The position numbers were made by a program, and so were the translations under genes. From contig JBBELK010000297.1 in NCBI GenBank assembly GCA_037783545.1, positions 2,232,001 through 2,296,000 on the forward strand: a DNA stretch of 64,000 nucleotides, read 5' to 3'. Positions 23,695 through 34,870 of the stretch are shown piece after piece (the stretch's first letter is position 1; each line of letters starts with the position of its first letter). The notes under the pieces were generated by a model that had not been told where the DNA came from, searched no databases, and was given only the letters and a program-made list of their open reading frames with translations. The DNA is from Henricia sp. BOLD:AAB3569 (taxonomy: Eukaryota > Echinodermata > Asteroidea > Spinulosida > Echinasteridae).

Positions 23695-24548
23695 AGCCCC
23701 GCGAGCAGTGCTTCGGTTTCCGGAACCTTAGCCCTGTGTTCTGCTATACACCAAATCTGTGGCAAACTCACACGCAAATGAAATTTGGCCCACGGCTCTG
23801 ATATTTGCTCAATAGGTGCACTCACCCCAGTTTATAAATATTCCGAAGAGTACGCATCGATCCGATGTCTAGTTTCGGTGAAATCGTGGGGACAGTTTGA
23901 GACCTTTCTCGCAATGAAATTCCCACTCTTTGACCAAAAATCAAATATGCGCATGCGCGAGGGCGGAGAGGTCAACATAATAGCGCCATCTCGCGACGGC
24001 GTCGTCACGTACCAGCTGCACAGCGGCTGTTTCATGAGAGAGCACATCGACTCTATGGTGGCGTACATTTACCTACCTACGGACTACAGTACCTCTTTTA
24101 CTCGTCAAAAATGATCAAACATCTGGCTTGGCGGCATGGCATCGCCTGCAGCGCGCGCTGTACGTGTAGATCTATAGAACGTACCGCGCGATAGTCGATG
24201 TGCTCTCTCATGAAACAGCCGCTGTGCAGCTGGTACGTGACGACGCCGTCGCGAGATGGCGCTATTATGTTGACCTCTCCGCCCTCGCGCATGCGCATAT
24301 TTGATTTTTGGTCAAAGAGTGGGAATTTCATTGCGAGAAAGGTCTCAAACTGTCCCCACGATTTCACCGAAACTAGACATCGGATCGATGCGTACTCTTC
24401 GGAATATTTATAAACTGGGGTGAGTGCACCTGTTGAGCAAATATCAGAGCCGTGGGCCAAATTTCATTTGCGTGAGTTTGCCACAGATTTGGTGTATAGC
24501 AGAACACAGGGCTAAGGTTCCGGAAACCGAAGCACTGCTCGCGGGGCT
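23695..24548. mobile_element. Foldback element with about 355-bp inverted arms and 10-11-bp target duplication (MULE-like)
   Basis: Arms 23695-24052 and about 24194-24548 are near-identical reverse complements (one mismatch noticed) starting AGCCCCGCGAGCAGTGC. The flanks are TAGCCTGCCCT (23684-23694) and AAGCCTGCCCT (24549-24559), matching at 10 of 11 positions. Very long inverted repeats plus a 9-11-bp duplication are the signature of Mutator-like (MULE) elements; the family call is inference. The spacer of about 140 bp has no coding capacity. ORFs in the arms mirror each other and are not genes. Confidence 0.75.
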
Positions 24549-24628
24549 AAGCCTGCCCTAGCTTAGCCTAGGCGCAGGCTACACTACACTATACTCAGCT
24601 CAGGCTAGGGCTGAGACTATATCCAATA

Positions 24629-24726
24629 ACTGAGTCGTTGGCCCCGTTCTTACCGATATTGGGTGTTCGATTTTGAGCCCAAAATCGAAAACCCCAAATT
24701 GTCAAAAACGGGGCCAACGGCTTAGT
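24629..24726. repeat. Hairpin element
   Basis: ACTGAGTCGTTGGCCCCGTT pairs with AACGGGGCCAACGGCTTAGT, and GATTTTGAGCCCAAAATC forms the loop side. About 98 bp, non-coding. Confidence 0.5.
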
Positions 24727-25878
24727 AATGCTGGCTACTGGGTCTAGGCTGAGTACGCAGAGATTATGCCAAACCTGCCAAATTAAAACTATTTGCTTGA
24801 GTTTTCTGACAAATAAATGGAGTTAAATTTCACGAAAAACAATCTGTAGGAAACTGCCTTGTAAGTATTTACACCAATTGTACTACATCAAAACAACTAA
24901 CCTGTTAAAACGCATGTTATTCACCATCTTTTTTTCAGCGAGTTTTGTTGGCTGGCCGTTGCATGCATGCATCGTGGAAGTGTAATTTACGTACACTATA
25001 GCATGTGGTACTTGCAACGCAAGTGTGTTGATCGGCCCTGAACATATACGGCCGGGCGCGGTGACGGTTTACTTCAAAAGGCTGTTCTTTTTACGGGACC
25101 CCTCCCTCTTTCCATCTAAATTTTCCAAACTTTATCAGTATTAAAAACGTAACTTTGATCATGGAAAATGCTCCATTGTCATAAATTAGACTTACATAAA
25201 TTAAACATTTAATTTGATTAACTTCTGGTATTTCTTTAACATAAACTTAGCACGTAGAACCCTGGTACGTGCGCGAGCAACGCAACGACACGGATTTGCA
25301 CAGCGTGGTTTTTCGCGCCCATACAAGGACGGCTATTTTTAGAAAACTGTATCCATGGCCTTGAGGAACGATTTGCGCATGATCAGTCGTGCAAACTAAA
25401 CACCGTGTTGAGCGGGCTGAAGAGAGGTACTGAACACAGTGTTTACTCTGGTGTTTACTGTTGTACACATGTGCCCAGTTTGAATAAAGCATTTCTCCAG
25501 CAAGTTGTTGAAAATTTCGACTGATTACAATTTCCTTACATAAAATAAATAAATAAATACGAGTTTGATTATTTTTCCATCTTATAATCCAATAACTTTT
25601 CATTATAACGTTGTTTGGTACTTAAATTTGTGTTCCATTCAGCGCAGCATCACATGTGCCTTTGTGCTTTCTAATGATGTTTCTTTAAGGTTTGGTGTTT
25701 GACTCACAACTTGGTTTTAATTATACATCTGCAAAAAATGTCCCCTTTTAAACGCCGTGTTCGAGTAATATAAACACGATCTAAACACAACTGTTTAGAA
25801 AATACACACTATGTTTAGCTTTATAAACACTGCACACATTTTATAAACGCGTCATGTGTTCTCGGGTTTTACAGTGTA

Positions 25879-26457
25879 CCTTGTGTGCCGTCTCAGTAAC
25901 ATTACTGGAACTAGGCTGTCGTTCCATGCTCTTTGCTTGGATGTCAGTAAGCTCGTAGGTTCTGGCAGTTACAAGAAGTTTGTTGAGGGTAAGATCAGCC
26001 TCACGCAGAGCATAACGACGCAACTTGGATGAAGAGCAACCGTGAATAATTTGCGACTTGACTTCGGAGTCCCGTTCATGGAACTCGCATGTTGTTGCCA
26101 GCTGTTGAAGCCGCGTACAAACATCATCAATGGTTTCTGTTGATGATTGTTTTGTTTCCCTGAACACGAATATTCGATATTTCGTCGTGGTGAGAAGTAC
26201 TTATCCAGTTGCTCTTTTGCTGTTTTGTAGTCCAACCCAGTCTCGGGTAATGTCTCAAAAATGTCCATGACTTCTTGTCCTCCATAGTGTAAGAGAAGTG
26301 CCCGCTGTTGTTTGTCATCAGCAATGTTGAACGCGACAAAGAGATTTTCCAGTCCCTTTACATACTTCTGCCAACGCAGGCCAACGGTAGATGGCTCAGA
26401 GTGCGGTTGAAAGATTGGAAAGGACGGCAGATTTGGGCAGTTAGACGAGGACATGGC
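25879..26457 (-). pseudogene. gag: Element 1 gag, capsid part
   Basis: The minus strand starts near MSSSNCPNLPSFPIF and continues through WQKYVKGLENLFVAFN and ALLLHYGGQEVMDIF to an arm with TRLQQLATTCEF and SQIIHGCSS. This is the retrotransposon-gag core of invertebrate Ty3/gypsy elements. It is broken, with about one break here besides the DNA transposon that separates it from the knuckle region at 20549-21067. Confidence 0.75.
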
Positions 26458-26644
26458 GACAACGCGTAGCCAACACAATGTCAGTATTACCGTAAATACC
26501 GTAGGCCTACACGACCGGTATCCGTATCGGATATGCACAGAGTGAAACTTACTCAGTTTGAGCCCTGGATTATAGCCAAAAACTGTCACAAAACAGACAA
26601 AAACTGTCACCAGAATCGTCGGTGGATCTCTGGGGGTAGAAATA

Positions 26645-26662
26645 ATCCCGTCCTCGTCGCCA
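26645..26662 (-). other. Primer binding site of element 1 (tRNA-Ser GCU type)
   Basis: TGGCGACGAGGACGGGAT on the minus strand lies 2 nt inside the 5' LTR end (CTCACA). It is complementary to the 3' end of animal tRNA-Ser(GCU), with one mismatch by memory of that tRNA. Confidence 0.7.
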
Positions 26663-26917
26663 ATTGTGAGATTCAGACCGACTATTAGGCACAAAGTATG
26701 AGACAACTGACACATGTGTTCTATGGCTGTAGACTGGTGTATTAAGTTACCTCTTGACCTTAGTCCTAGGACCTTAGTTCATTGGGTCCATAGGTCGTCA
26801 AGATGCGAGGACGTGTTTTTAGGTAGCTCGTCAACTCAACCTGTTGTAATAGCTGGTCGCCCATTGGCATTAGACACGAGCCTTCTTTCTACAATTCTAC
26901 AAGCCTATGTTACAATT

Positions 26918-27799
26918 ATGAGTGAGACGAGATCTTCCAAGAAGCTACGATCGTCGAATCGCAATAATAAAGATGATGAGCCCCACGCCGGGCAGGAACA
27001 ACCACCCGACGCCAACCCTACTGCCATGGACGACCAGCTAAAGGCTAGTATTAAACAGACTATACTATCTGACCAAGCTCTGCTATCTACTATCGCTGAA
27101 GCAGTGACGGAAGCTCTGATGACAAAAATTCTGTCTGAGGAAAACATCACCAATATCGTCCAAAAAGTAACGGAATCGGACACTTTCTTTAAAAAAGTCA
27201 CTTCCGCCATGACAGCTGACGTCACCCAAGATGTGTACAAAGCTATAGAGATGGACCTAGAAAAACACCAATCCGCCATTAATGCCATATAATCATGCGT
27301 GAAAGCGCATCAAGACATCCGCCAAGCCCTATTAAACAAAACGGATGAACTTGAACAATACAGCCGTCGTAATAGCTTTTCTAATCACGGCCTCAGTGAG
27401 TCTGACGATAACAATGGCTGCAGCCAGCACATTGTTACCACCCTGAATAGCCTGATGCCAGAGCTACGCGTAACCGAGCAAGACATTGACCGAGCACACC
27501 GTCTGGGCAGATCAACCAAGCATGACGGGAGTCCCCACAGAAACACAAGACCTCGGCCTATGATTGTCAAACTCGTTAGCTACTCTACTCGCAGCGAAAT
27601 CTTCAACTTGAAACGCGAACTTAAAGGAACTGGTATCACGATTGTAGAAAACCTCGCCCCGATTCGACAGTCTCTCCTGAAAACTGCGCAACATCACAGT
27701 AAAGTCTCAAAAGCCTGGACCATGGATGGACGGATCATATGCTTGGTAAATAACCGTAAGGTCTCCATAACTAACCTAACGCAACTAAATAGGCTCTAA
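26918..27799 (+). pseudogene. LINE 1 ORF1 (coiled-coil RNA-binding protein)
   Basis: It starts MSETRSSKKLRSSNR. It has an acidic N-terminal part, a helical middle and then LEQYSRRNS, the L1-ORF1-like signature before an RNA-binding-type fold (IDRAHRLGR, RPRPMIVKLVSY, EIFNLKRELKGTGI). ORF1 proteins of this type bind LINE RNA and act as chaperones. One in-frame TAA at 27290-27292 splits an otherwise open 293-codon frame, directly before the QYSRRN block. It lies about 580 bp upstream of ORF2 with a non-coding spacer that includes poly-A-rich sequence. Confidence 0.75.
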
Positions 27800-28381
27800 A
27801 TAACTCGGCTATATATTCGCATTCCAGTTTCTCTGACCGGTTCGTAAGTGCAGCGTTGCCCGCGGTACGCGTACCATGGATTTGTGTTTGCCCCCAGTTC
27901 CAAACGGAACCGGTGATGGACACAGGCATGGACTCAGATTAGTGGTGCGTGTGCTGCGTGTGACGCAATGACTTATAAACCGGATAGGCCTGTACATTGA
28001 TGCTTGGCTTTAAACGTTGTGTACAAAGTGTATGGGACCGGTTGGGAATTTTTAGGTGTTTTCTAAGAAAAGTTTTAAATTTTCCACAATCCAAATCGGG
28101 CTCCTCTCTTTTATGGTCCTTTAATGGTCCTTATTGTTGAACCGTTTTAGGGGGCTATGGTCAACTTCTCAACTCTTACTAGTCAAAAAAAAAATAATAA
28201 GAAATAAAATTAATAAATAAATAAAAATAAATGTACTTCCTAAAGTGCATAGCTATATTCACATGTATTTGACGACGCTAACTACTGTACTTTGTTTTGT
28301 CCCTTTTGTCATTGTTTGTTTGTTCCTTGTATTTATTATTTTTCATTGTAATTTCCCATATAAGAACAGTTGCTTTTAGTG

Positions 28382-31300
28382 ATGCTAAGGTTTCCATGCT
28401 CTTCATGTAACAGACAAGTAAAAGAAAACCACAACGGATTATGATGTGATATCTGCAATAACTGGATTCATCTTAAATGTACTAATCTTACATCAAATGA
28501 GTATAATGAACTTACCCGTTGTAGCGAACCTTGGACATGTCCCCAGTGCCTGTCTAATGCTTTGCCCTTTAATAACCTAAATGATATTGAATTCTCAGAT
28601 ATAACCAGTTCCATCTCTACCCAAAATTCTTCAGTAAACAATAACGGAAATGGCCCGCAATACTCTGACGTGCCCACTCTCCTCATTGAAGACGTTAGTG
28701 ATCCAAATAGTCAACTAAACTATAAAAATAAATGCAATTACGTCAGTGCAATTAACATACTTTTTAAAAGATCAAAAAAGTAACAAAGCAGATTTCAAAT
28801 TAATTCATGTTAATATTAGAAGCCTCTCAAACAATTTTGAAAGTCTTAATACGCTTCTTCAATCTCTCTGTGAGTTCTCAGTCATTGCCTTAACCGAAAC
28901 TTGGCTTAAGGAAACATCTCCTGCTCAGTTCTCTTTACCAGGTTATACATTACTAACAGTTAATAGACAAAATAAAACCGGCGGAGGTGTTGCTCTTTAT
29001 ATTAAAACTGATATTAATTTTGAAAAAATCAAGAATTATAGCGGTTACTCATCTTCTATGGAATCTTTATTTATTGAAATAAAAAATCCTGCATCTAAAA
29101 ATATCATAATTGGAGTCATTTACAAACCTCCCAATGTAGTTCATAAGGAGTTTTTGGACAGGTTACAAATAATTTCAGATGTTTGTCTCAACGATAAAAA
29201 ATGTATAATCTGTGGTGACTTTAATATAAATTTATTGGATGTAGACAATAACAATTCTCAATAACCATTAATAGATAAACCTACCAGAATAACGACAAAA
29301 TCCGTAACCCTAATTGATAATATTGTTACTAATATAATGCCTATACCTAAGTCAGCAATATTAATTTCTGATGTAAGTGACCATTTGCCAGTATGTACAT
29401 CGATACCAACAGTTAATAAGCCTCCAAGAAATGAGCCCTTCCAATCCACTCGCTTCTATTCAAAGCAGTCACTGGAAACATTTAATGATAAACTTAACCA
29501 TACTGACTGGTCCACTGTATATGGCAGTAATGATCCCAGCAAGGCCTGCGAGCAATTCAACAATATTTTTACTTGCCTTCACGACAAAAGCATACCTAAA
29601 AGAAGATCAAGAAATAAAAAGAACACACCCAAAGCTCCATGGCTAACATAATCACTCTTAAAATCGATTAATTTGAAAAACGGATTATATCGTAAATTCA
29701 TTTCTAGACCCAATCAATTGAACCATACAAATTACACTAGGTACAAAAATGTCTTGACTAACGTATTGCGAGCAGCTAAGAAAAAGTATCACTTTACTCA
29801 GTTTAACAAAGGAAAAAATAACAGTAAAAATACATGGAAAATAATTAATTCCATTTTAAATAGAAGAAATACTACTCAGAGTCTGTCTGCCATGACCATA
29901 AATGAAACACAAGTTGATGATCCAGCAACAATAGCTGAACATTTCAACAATTACTTTGTTAATGTAGGTCCAAACCTTGCTCGTGGAATACCCAAATCTA
30001 CCCTTGATACTTCTTTTGTAGACTATCTTAATGATCCAAACACCAACTGCATATTTTTTACCCCTGCGACAAAATTTGAAATAAAAAATATCGTTAATGA
30101 ACTTCCTAATAAAGCAAGTAGTGGTATTGATGGCATCAATGTTGCTGTTACTAAAAATATAATACATTCTGTTCTTGATCCTCACTCATATTGTCAATTT
30201 ATCCTTATCTACTGGACTTGTTCCATCTGACATGAAAATTGCTAAAGTAATTCCAGTCTATAAAAGTGGTGAAACTGATCTTGTAAACAATTATAGACCT
30301 ATATCTATCTTACCTAGCTTCTCTAAAATATTGGAAAAGATTGTTTATAATAGAACTGTAACTTTCTTGCAACAAAACAACATATTAACAAATTTTCAAT
30401 TCGGATTTCGAGCAAAACATTCAACAACTCGTGCTATACTACATTTATGCAATACGATAGTATCTGGATTTGAAAATGCACAACACACTCTGGGTATTTT
30501 TCTAGATTTCTCGAAAGCGTTTGACACCCTAGACCATGATATACTTATTCATAAATTAAATCATTATGGAATTAGAGGTATCCCGTTAGACTGGTTTAAA
30601 AGTTATTTATCTCGGAGAAAACAACATGTTATAGTCAATGGTCATATTTCTACTCCTCGTACATTAACGTGTGGTGTTCCCCAAGGCTCTGTCCTTGGAC
30701 CACTTCTGTTCCTTGTATATATCAATGACTTTACTAAATCTTCAGATATTTTATCTTTTATCCTTTTTGCCGACGACTCCAATTTATTCTATAGTCATAA
30801 AAATATTGCAACGTTAATAGATGTTGTCAACATGGAACTGAAAAACATATCAAATTGGATTAAAGTAAATAAATTATCGCTGAATATTAAAAAATCTAGT
30901 TGTATCTTATTCAGTAATTCCATAAATAACTTACCAGAGAATGTTTATATTGACAATAACAACATTATCGAGGTAAAAAGTACTAAATTTCTTGGCATGT
31001 TTATTGATGGCAAACTTTCTTGGAAAATACACGAAGATTATATATGTAAAATAATTTCTAAAAATATTGGTATGATTAACAGAATGAAATCATCTCTTCC
31101 TTTAAATAATTGTTTGTTATTGTATAATAGCCTGATCTTATCGTACATTAACTATGGACTTTTAGCATGGGGAAATGCATCTAAACAGCTTATCAATAGG
31201 GTCTTCCTCTTACAGAAAAGAGCCGTTCGTATTATTTCACACTCTGATTATCTGGCCCACACTGATCCCCTCTTCAAACAATATGAAATACTTAAGATTA

Positions 31301-31620
31301 ATGATTCTTATTTCTATCAACTCTGTATTTTCATGCTTCAGGTATCTAAAAATGTTGTGCCCAAATGTTTACAATCAGTGTTTAAAAGAAATGACCGCTA
31401 TCATACTTACCTTACTAGACAGGCTCATCACTTTCACATCCCAAAAACTCGAACGACATTGGGAAATAAATTCATCACATCCTATGGTCCAAAGTTATGG
31501 AATTCACTCCATACTAAACTGAGATCAATAGAAAGACTATCATCCCTCAAAAAAGAATATAAAACTTTCCTTTTAACAAAATATAAGTTAAAGGGACATC
31601 ATGCATGCACTTTGCATTAG
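28382..31620 (+). pseudogene. LINE 1 ORF2: PHD finger, AP endonuclease, reverse transcriptase
   Basis: The ATG at 28382 opens a PHD-like finger (C-x2-C, C-x2-C, W-x-H-x2-C, C-x2-C, to about 28555). The endonuclease follows (VIALTETWL, GGGVALYIK, GVIYKPP, CGDFNINLL, SDHLPV). Then comes the reverse transcriptase (IPVYKSGE, NYRPISILP, LDFSKAFDTLDH, GVPQGSVLGPLLFL, FADDSNLF) and a C-terminal arm with KRAVRII. Domain order fits CR1/L2-group LINEs. In-frame stops lie at 28442 (TGA), 29262 and 29649 (TAA). The frame shifts between about 28746 and 28783, and again near 30180. Length and motif order are otherwise complete. Confidence 0.85.
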
Positions 31621-31930
31621 TATGGCTATATCATTTTGATTTCGATTGAATATGAATCATTTGCTCATTCCCTAAACTTATTTTCATACCAGTATAGAAA
31701 ACTAAATCCCTTCATTGTATCTTTATAAAGGGATTCCATACTTTATGGGATCCCTCCATACGTGTACATTATTCTAAATCTCTGTAAAATTATGCATTTA
31801 AATGTATGTGTACACAGTATGGAAATAAAGTGAATTGAATTGAATTGAAAATAAATAGGTCTGTACAGTGCTGACATGTATGGGGTTCCAAATATGACAA
31901 AATGCGTACTTAGATATTACATATACTAAC

Positions 31931-31995
31931 CTCATACGCATTGCATTTGACTTTGCATTCTTGGCAAAAGTGTTGTGTATAGCTGCCTTTGCTTC
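31931..31995 (-). CDS. Small cysteine-rich exon of an unidentified gene
   Basis: Minus strand between acceptor CGTAAAACAG and donor GAG|GTTAGT. It takes one nucleotide from the exon at 32809-32701 and then reads SKGSYTQHFCQECKVKCNAY, ending in phase 0. Together the two exons place C-x2-C and C-x2-C pairs about 20 residues apart, as in a zinc ribbon. The cysteine-rich tail of PiggyBac-like transposases has similar spacing, but this is only a suggestion. The donor lies a few bases from the LTR edge of element 1, so that element sits in the following intron. Confidence 0.45.
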
Positions 31996-32094
31996 CTGTT
32001 TTACGTGTACAAAAACAAAGATTGTTAGTCCATGAGACAAGGTCCAAAATTTCCACAAAAACAGGTACCATTCGGAGGGACTACATTTATTCCC

Positions 32095-32375
32095 CTCTGG
32101 TTTCGGATGGATTGGGCTGGGGTTTGGGTGGGTCGGGCCACGATGGGCTGGGCTGGGATAGGCCGACCTGGAATGGGCTAGGCTTCTTTGGCCTTGGGTT
32201 CCGTTGGACTGGGCTGGGCTGGGCTGGGGTGGTATGAGGTGGGTTGGGCCGAGATTGGGCTGGGCTGGGTGGATGGCTTCAGGCTAGGGTGGCTTCGGGC
32301 TACGGCCAGGCCAGTTTTGACATGTTTGAGCTTGGCTGGGCTGGGCTGGGAGGGCTTCGAGCTGGGCTTCATGCT
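32095..32375. repeat. GGCTGGGCTGG minisatellite, short tract
   Basis: An irregular G-rich repeat of TGGGC words, of the same type as the large array at 59377-61375. It gives open frames on both strands that are repeat artefacts. Confidence 0.65.
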
Positions 32376-32700
32376 TGGACATAATAGATATCACTGGAAA
32401 AGTGGTTTCGGGCTAGCTAACCCCAGTACCTCTGACTGAGGAACCAGGCTACAGACAACCTTACTCCCCATTTGGGTCAAGACTGGCAATAAATTAAGCA
32501 TTTTAAATGTTAGTTACATTGTACAATATTTCAAGCAATAATGGGTTTAACATGCTACACCAACAAATTAGTAAAAAGCAGGTTCTCGTGTGAATATTAA
32601 AGGGGGAAAAATTATGCTATTTTAAAAATCATGGTCAGACAATACCAGTACGTCTTCGAGAATATTACATGTACATTTTCAGGCCTCATGATGAACTTAC

Positions 32701-32809
32701 TTTTCCGCCAATCAACACACCCTTTACATGTGTAACGGATTTTATTGGAAAGTTGTATCGCCGTAAACTGCTGAAATTGGTCAGGGTTCTTCTTCTTGAT
32801 GTGTTCTGC
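32701..32809 (-). CDS. 109-nt exon of an unidentified gene
   Basis: Minus strand between acceptor TCAATAAAG and donor AAAA|GTAAGT. It reads AEHIKKKNPDQFQQFTAIQL and then NKIRYTCKGCVDWRK. It starts in phase 0 and leaves one nucleotide, which the next exon (31995-31931) uses in frame. The composition is clearly protein-like. No family assigned; the cysteine pair suggests half of a zinc ribbon. The 5' neighbour may be the 78-nt exon at 34816-34739, which also ends in phase 0. Confidence 0.5.
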
Positions 32810-33479
32810 CTTTATTGAATATAAAATATACAATATACAATATATGTATAAGTGAGCAAGTGTAAGGCTAGGTATGTGCAGGCTTAGACTACTAAATGCA
32901 AGCCATCTTGTACAGATGTCATAAAAGACAGTTTAGAACTGGCCGTGGAAACATTGCCTAAGTGGAGCAATGTCTAAAATACATGCAAGTACAAACCATA
33001 CAGAGCTTACAAATAGAAATAAAATATAACTTACTGCTTGTCTGTAGGAAGGTGGTCCCCCTTTTTTTGTATTAAACAGATAGTATTGTTTCATCAGATT
33101 AGTACTTTTTGTCGGGCTGAATATTCTCCGCATAGTTAGTTGTTTTCTTGGCTCAGTTGGAGGTATCTGCAATTTATTATACCCAATGTTTAATGAGCAT
33201 TGCATATTAGATGGGCACAGAAAAAAATGGCACCATAATTTTGCAATATAGATGCGAAATAAATGAAATCAACTTGCAGGTTCAGTTGAAATATACTTGA
33301 TTACATTTTCTGCCATGACATTGTCTTACACGGCATTATTAGTGCAACTCCTGCTGTTTGCCATGTCTAGATTTCAGACATTTCATCACAGCCCTGTTTA
33401 AACCAGGGTTCTAGCTACATGCTGTCAAGAGAAAGGGGGCAAGAGAAAGGGGGCGTCAGCAATGCGTGCGCGCGCCAAA

Positions 33480-33770
33480 TTCCCTAACCCTAACCCCTAG
33501 CCTGCGCCTTAAATTCCAATTGGCTTTGTGCCGTCCACATATTTTCTACATCCTGACACATCTTACGAAGGCTTTTTGATATCTGTTGGTGTAAATCCTT
33601 GATCCTAGGTACATATAGCACGAAGGCGGGACTCTAGCATTTAATTCCTTCTTATCAGGCACATCTAATTACTGGGACCTGCTTTACCGTTTTAGTCTTA
33701 CTCCGTATTCAAGCAACACGCAGGGTGTAGCGTGCGTGTACTTGATGGCGTTTAATACGCAGTAGCATTT
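33480..33770 (-). other. Unrelated block replacing the zinc-finger exon in copy B
   Basis: This block has no match in copy A. A 47-codon minus-strand frame (33633-33490, SPAFVLYVPRIKDLHQQ...) follows an AG and looks somewhat protein-like. It ends in two CCCTAA words. No function assigned. Confidence 0.3.
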
Positions 33771-34738
33771 TTCTTACGAAGATGGCGTCTGTGAACTTAA
33801 CAAGACATACAATAACTTGTGAGCGGCTATATGTATGTGTAACCGTGGAAAACGACACACTATATGGGGATAGCTTAATACAGGACAATATAACTTAATA
33901 AAAACGACACTGGGGAGGGAGCTAAGGACCAAGTCGCGAACTGTTTTTAAAGAAAGGTTTAATGAATAAAAAAACCAAAATGAAAAAGACCAAATAATCA
34001 ACTAAAATTAATAACTGAACTAAAATCTTAAACTTGAAACCAACTTATAACCAACTAACATTTATAAAAAACTTATTTGAGAAAAACTAAAAACCAACAC
34101 AGTGTAAAGTAAAAAGTATGGAGCAACTGTCAGGGGAACCAGCAGGGGGTACAGACTAGTAGAAATATTCTGGCAGGAATAGCTTCGAAACACAGTTGAG
34201 GAGAGAGAATACATTTAGATGTCTTTACTCTTTGCTGCCAGGTCTGTACACTGACCGTGCGACAACAGTCACAGGCCAGTGACCTACACTAAACCACAAA
34301 CTAATTTACATAAAAGGGGACACACTACATGAAGGACAAGTTACACAAAAAATGGGACACAGACAAGATAAAACAGAGGGACCATGAACAAAGTACACAA
34401 GGGGAGGAACTCCTATATAAGAAAGGGAGATATTTTATACATAATAAAGGACAATATTTAATCTCTTTGGCACATATGCAGCTACCCGAGCTGTTATGAG
34501 GCATTCACACGGAGTAATGTATTACTATTACAAAGACACATAAGAATGTATGCAGAATCTGTGATGTGACATTGCCACAGGGCATCAACATAAAAACACA
34601 AGAATTAAGCCATACAGGTGTGCGGCCTTAGCTACATGTATGTATGTATGTATGTATGTGTGTATGTATGCAGACACTGTGGAGACATATTATGGTGCAG
34701 CTGTTATCAATCTGTAAACAATACTATAAGGTACTAAC

Positions 34739-34816
34739 CTGGGATGGATCTTGAAGACTCCTTAAATCATCTGACTTAAATGTCTTACAACCAAAACTGC
34801 ATCCACTTTGTTCCAT
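34739..34816 (-). CDS. 78-nt open exon, copy B
   Basis: Same reading frame, ATG and CCCAG|GTTAGT donor as the copy in segment A (15128-15051). Conservation of the frame and donor in both copies is mild support that it is or was coding. Its phase-0 end is compatible with the 109-nt exon at 32809. Confidence 0.4.
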
Positions 34817-34870
34817 CTCATGTAACAAATGTGTCTATCACATTTCAATTTTAAATGTATTGTTCGCAAC

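Larger units (their letters stand above)
21124..25876. mobile_element. 4.75-kb non-autonomous DNA transposon (CACTGTAAAA ends, TA target) inside gag
   Basis: The ends CACTGTAAAACC and GGTTTTACAGTG are inverted, with TA on each side (21122-21123, 25877-25878). The subterminal 250 bp on both sides is crowded with GTTTAAACAC-like words, typical transposase-binding-type iteration. No transposase ORF was found in 4.7 kb. The interior has picked up smaller elements at 21461, 21846, 23695 and 24629. The 41361-42497 element has similar ends (CACTCTAAAA) and the same TA target. Confidence 0.75.
26771..31855 (+). mobile_element. CR1/L2-group LINE 1, near full length
   Basis: 5.1 kb on the plus strand inserted in the 5' LTR of element 1, with a 4-bp TAGG at both junctions (26767-26770, 31856-31859). 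It has a 5' leader, ORF1, a PHD-endonuclease-RT ORF2 and a 3' tail made of repeated GAATT words followed by AAATAAA, the way CR1/L2-like elements end in short repeats rather than long poly-A. Both ORFs carry a few stops or shifts, so it is not active. Confidence 0.85.
15909..31921 (-). mobile_element. Ty3/gypsy LTR retrotransposon 1, hit by three later insertions
   Basis: The minus-strand element has LTRs that begin TGTAATATC and end GAATCTCACA. It carries a tRNA-Ser(GCU)-type primer site, gag with a CCHC knuckle, protease, reverse transcriptase, RNase H and integrase, then a polypurine tract. Its flanks TAAAC (15904-15908) and TATAC (31922-31926) look like a 5-bp target duplication with one change. 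Without inserts the LTRs are about 170 bp and differ at about three positions, so the insertion is fairly young. It is broken, with roughly three coding breaks besides the nested DNA transposons (15921-17229, 21124-25876) and the LINE (26771-31855). Confidence 0.85.
26665..31921 (-). repeat. 5' LTR of element 1, split by a LINE
   Basis: LTR sequence occupies 26665-26770 and 31856-31921. The junction words CCTAGG and TAGGTCTG match the uninterrupted TTCTAGGTCTG of the 3' LTR. Confidence 0.85.

Noticed and set aside
23785-24460. Mirror-image 109- and 120-residue ORFs
   Set aside because: The same sequence read from both arms of an inverted repeat.
25247-25603. 118-residue minus-strand ORF
   Set aside because: No recognisable domain; lies in the non-coding interior of the 4.75-kb element.
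33483-33498. Telomere-like CCCTAACCCTAACCCC
   Set aside because: Only two units; no array or chromosome-end context.
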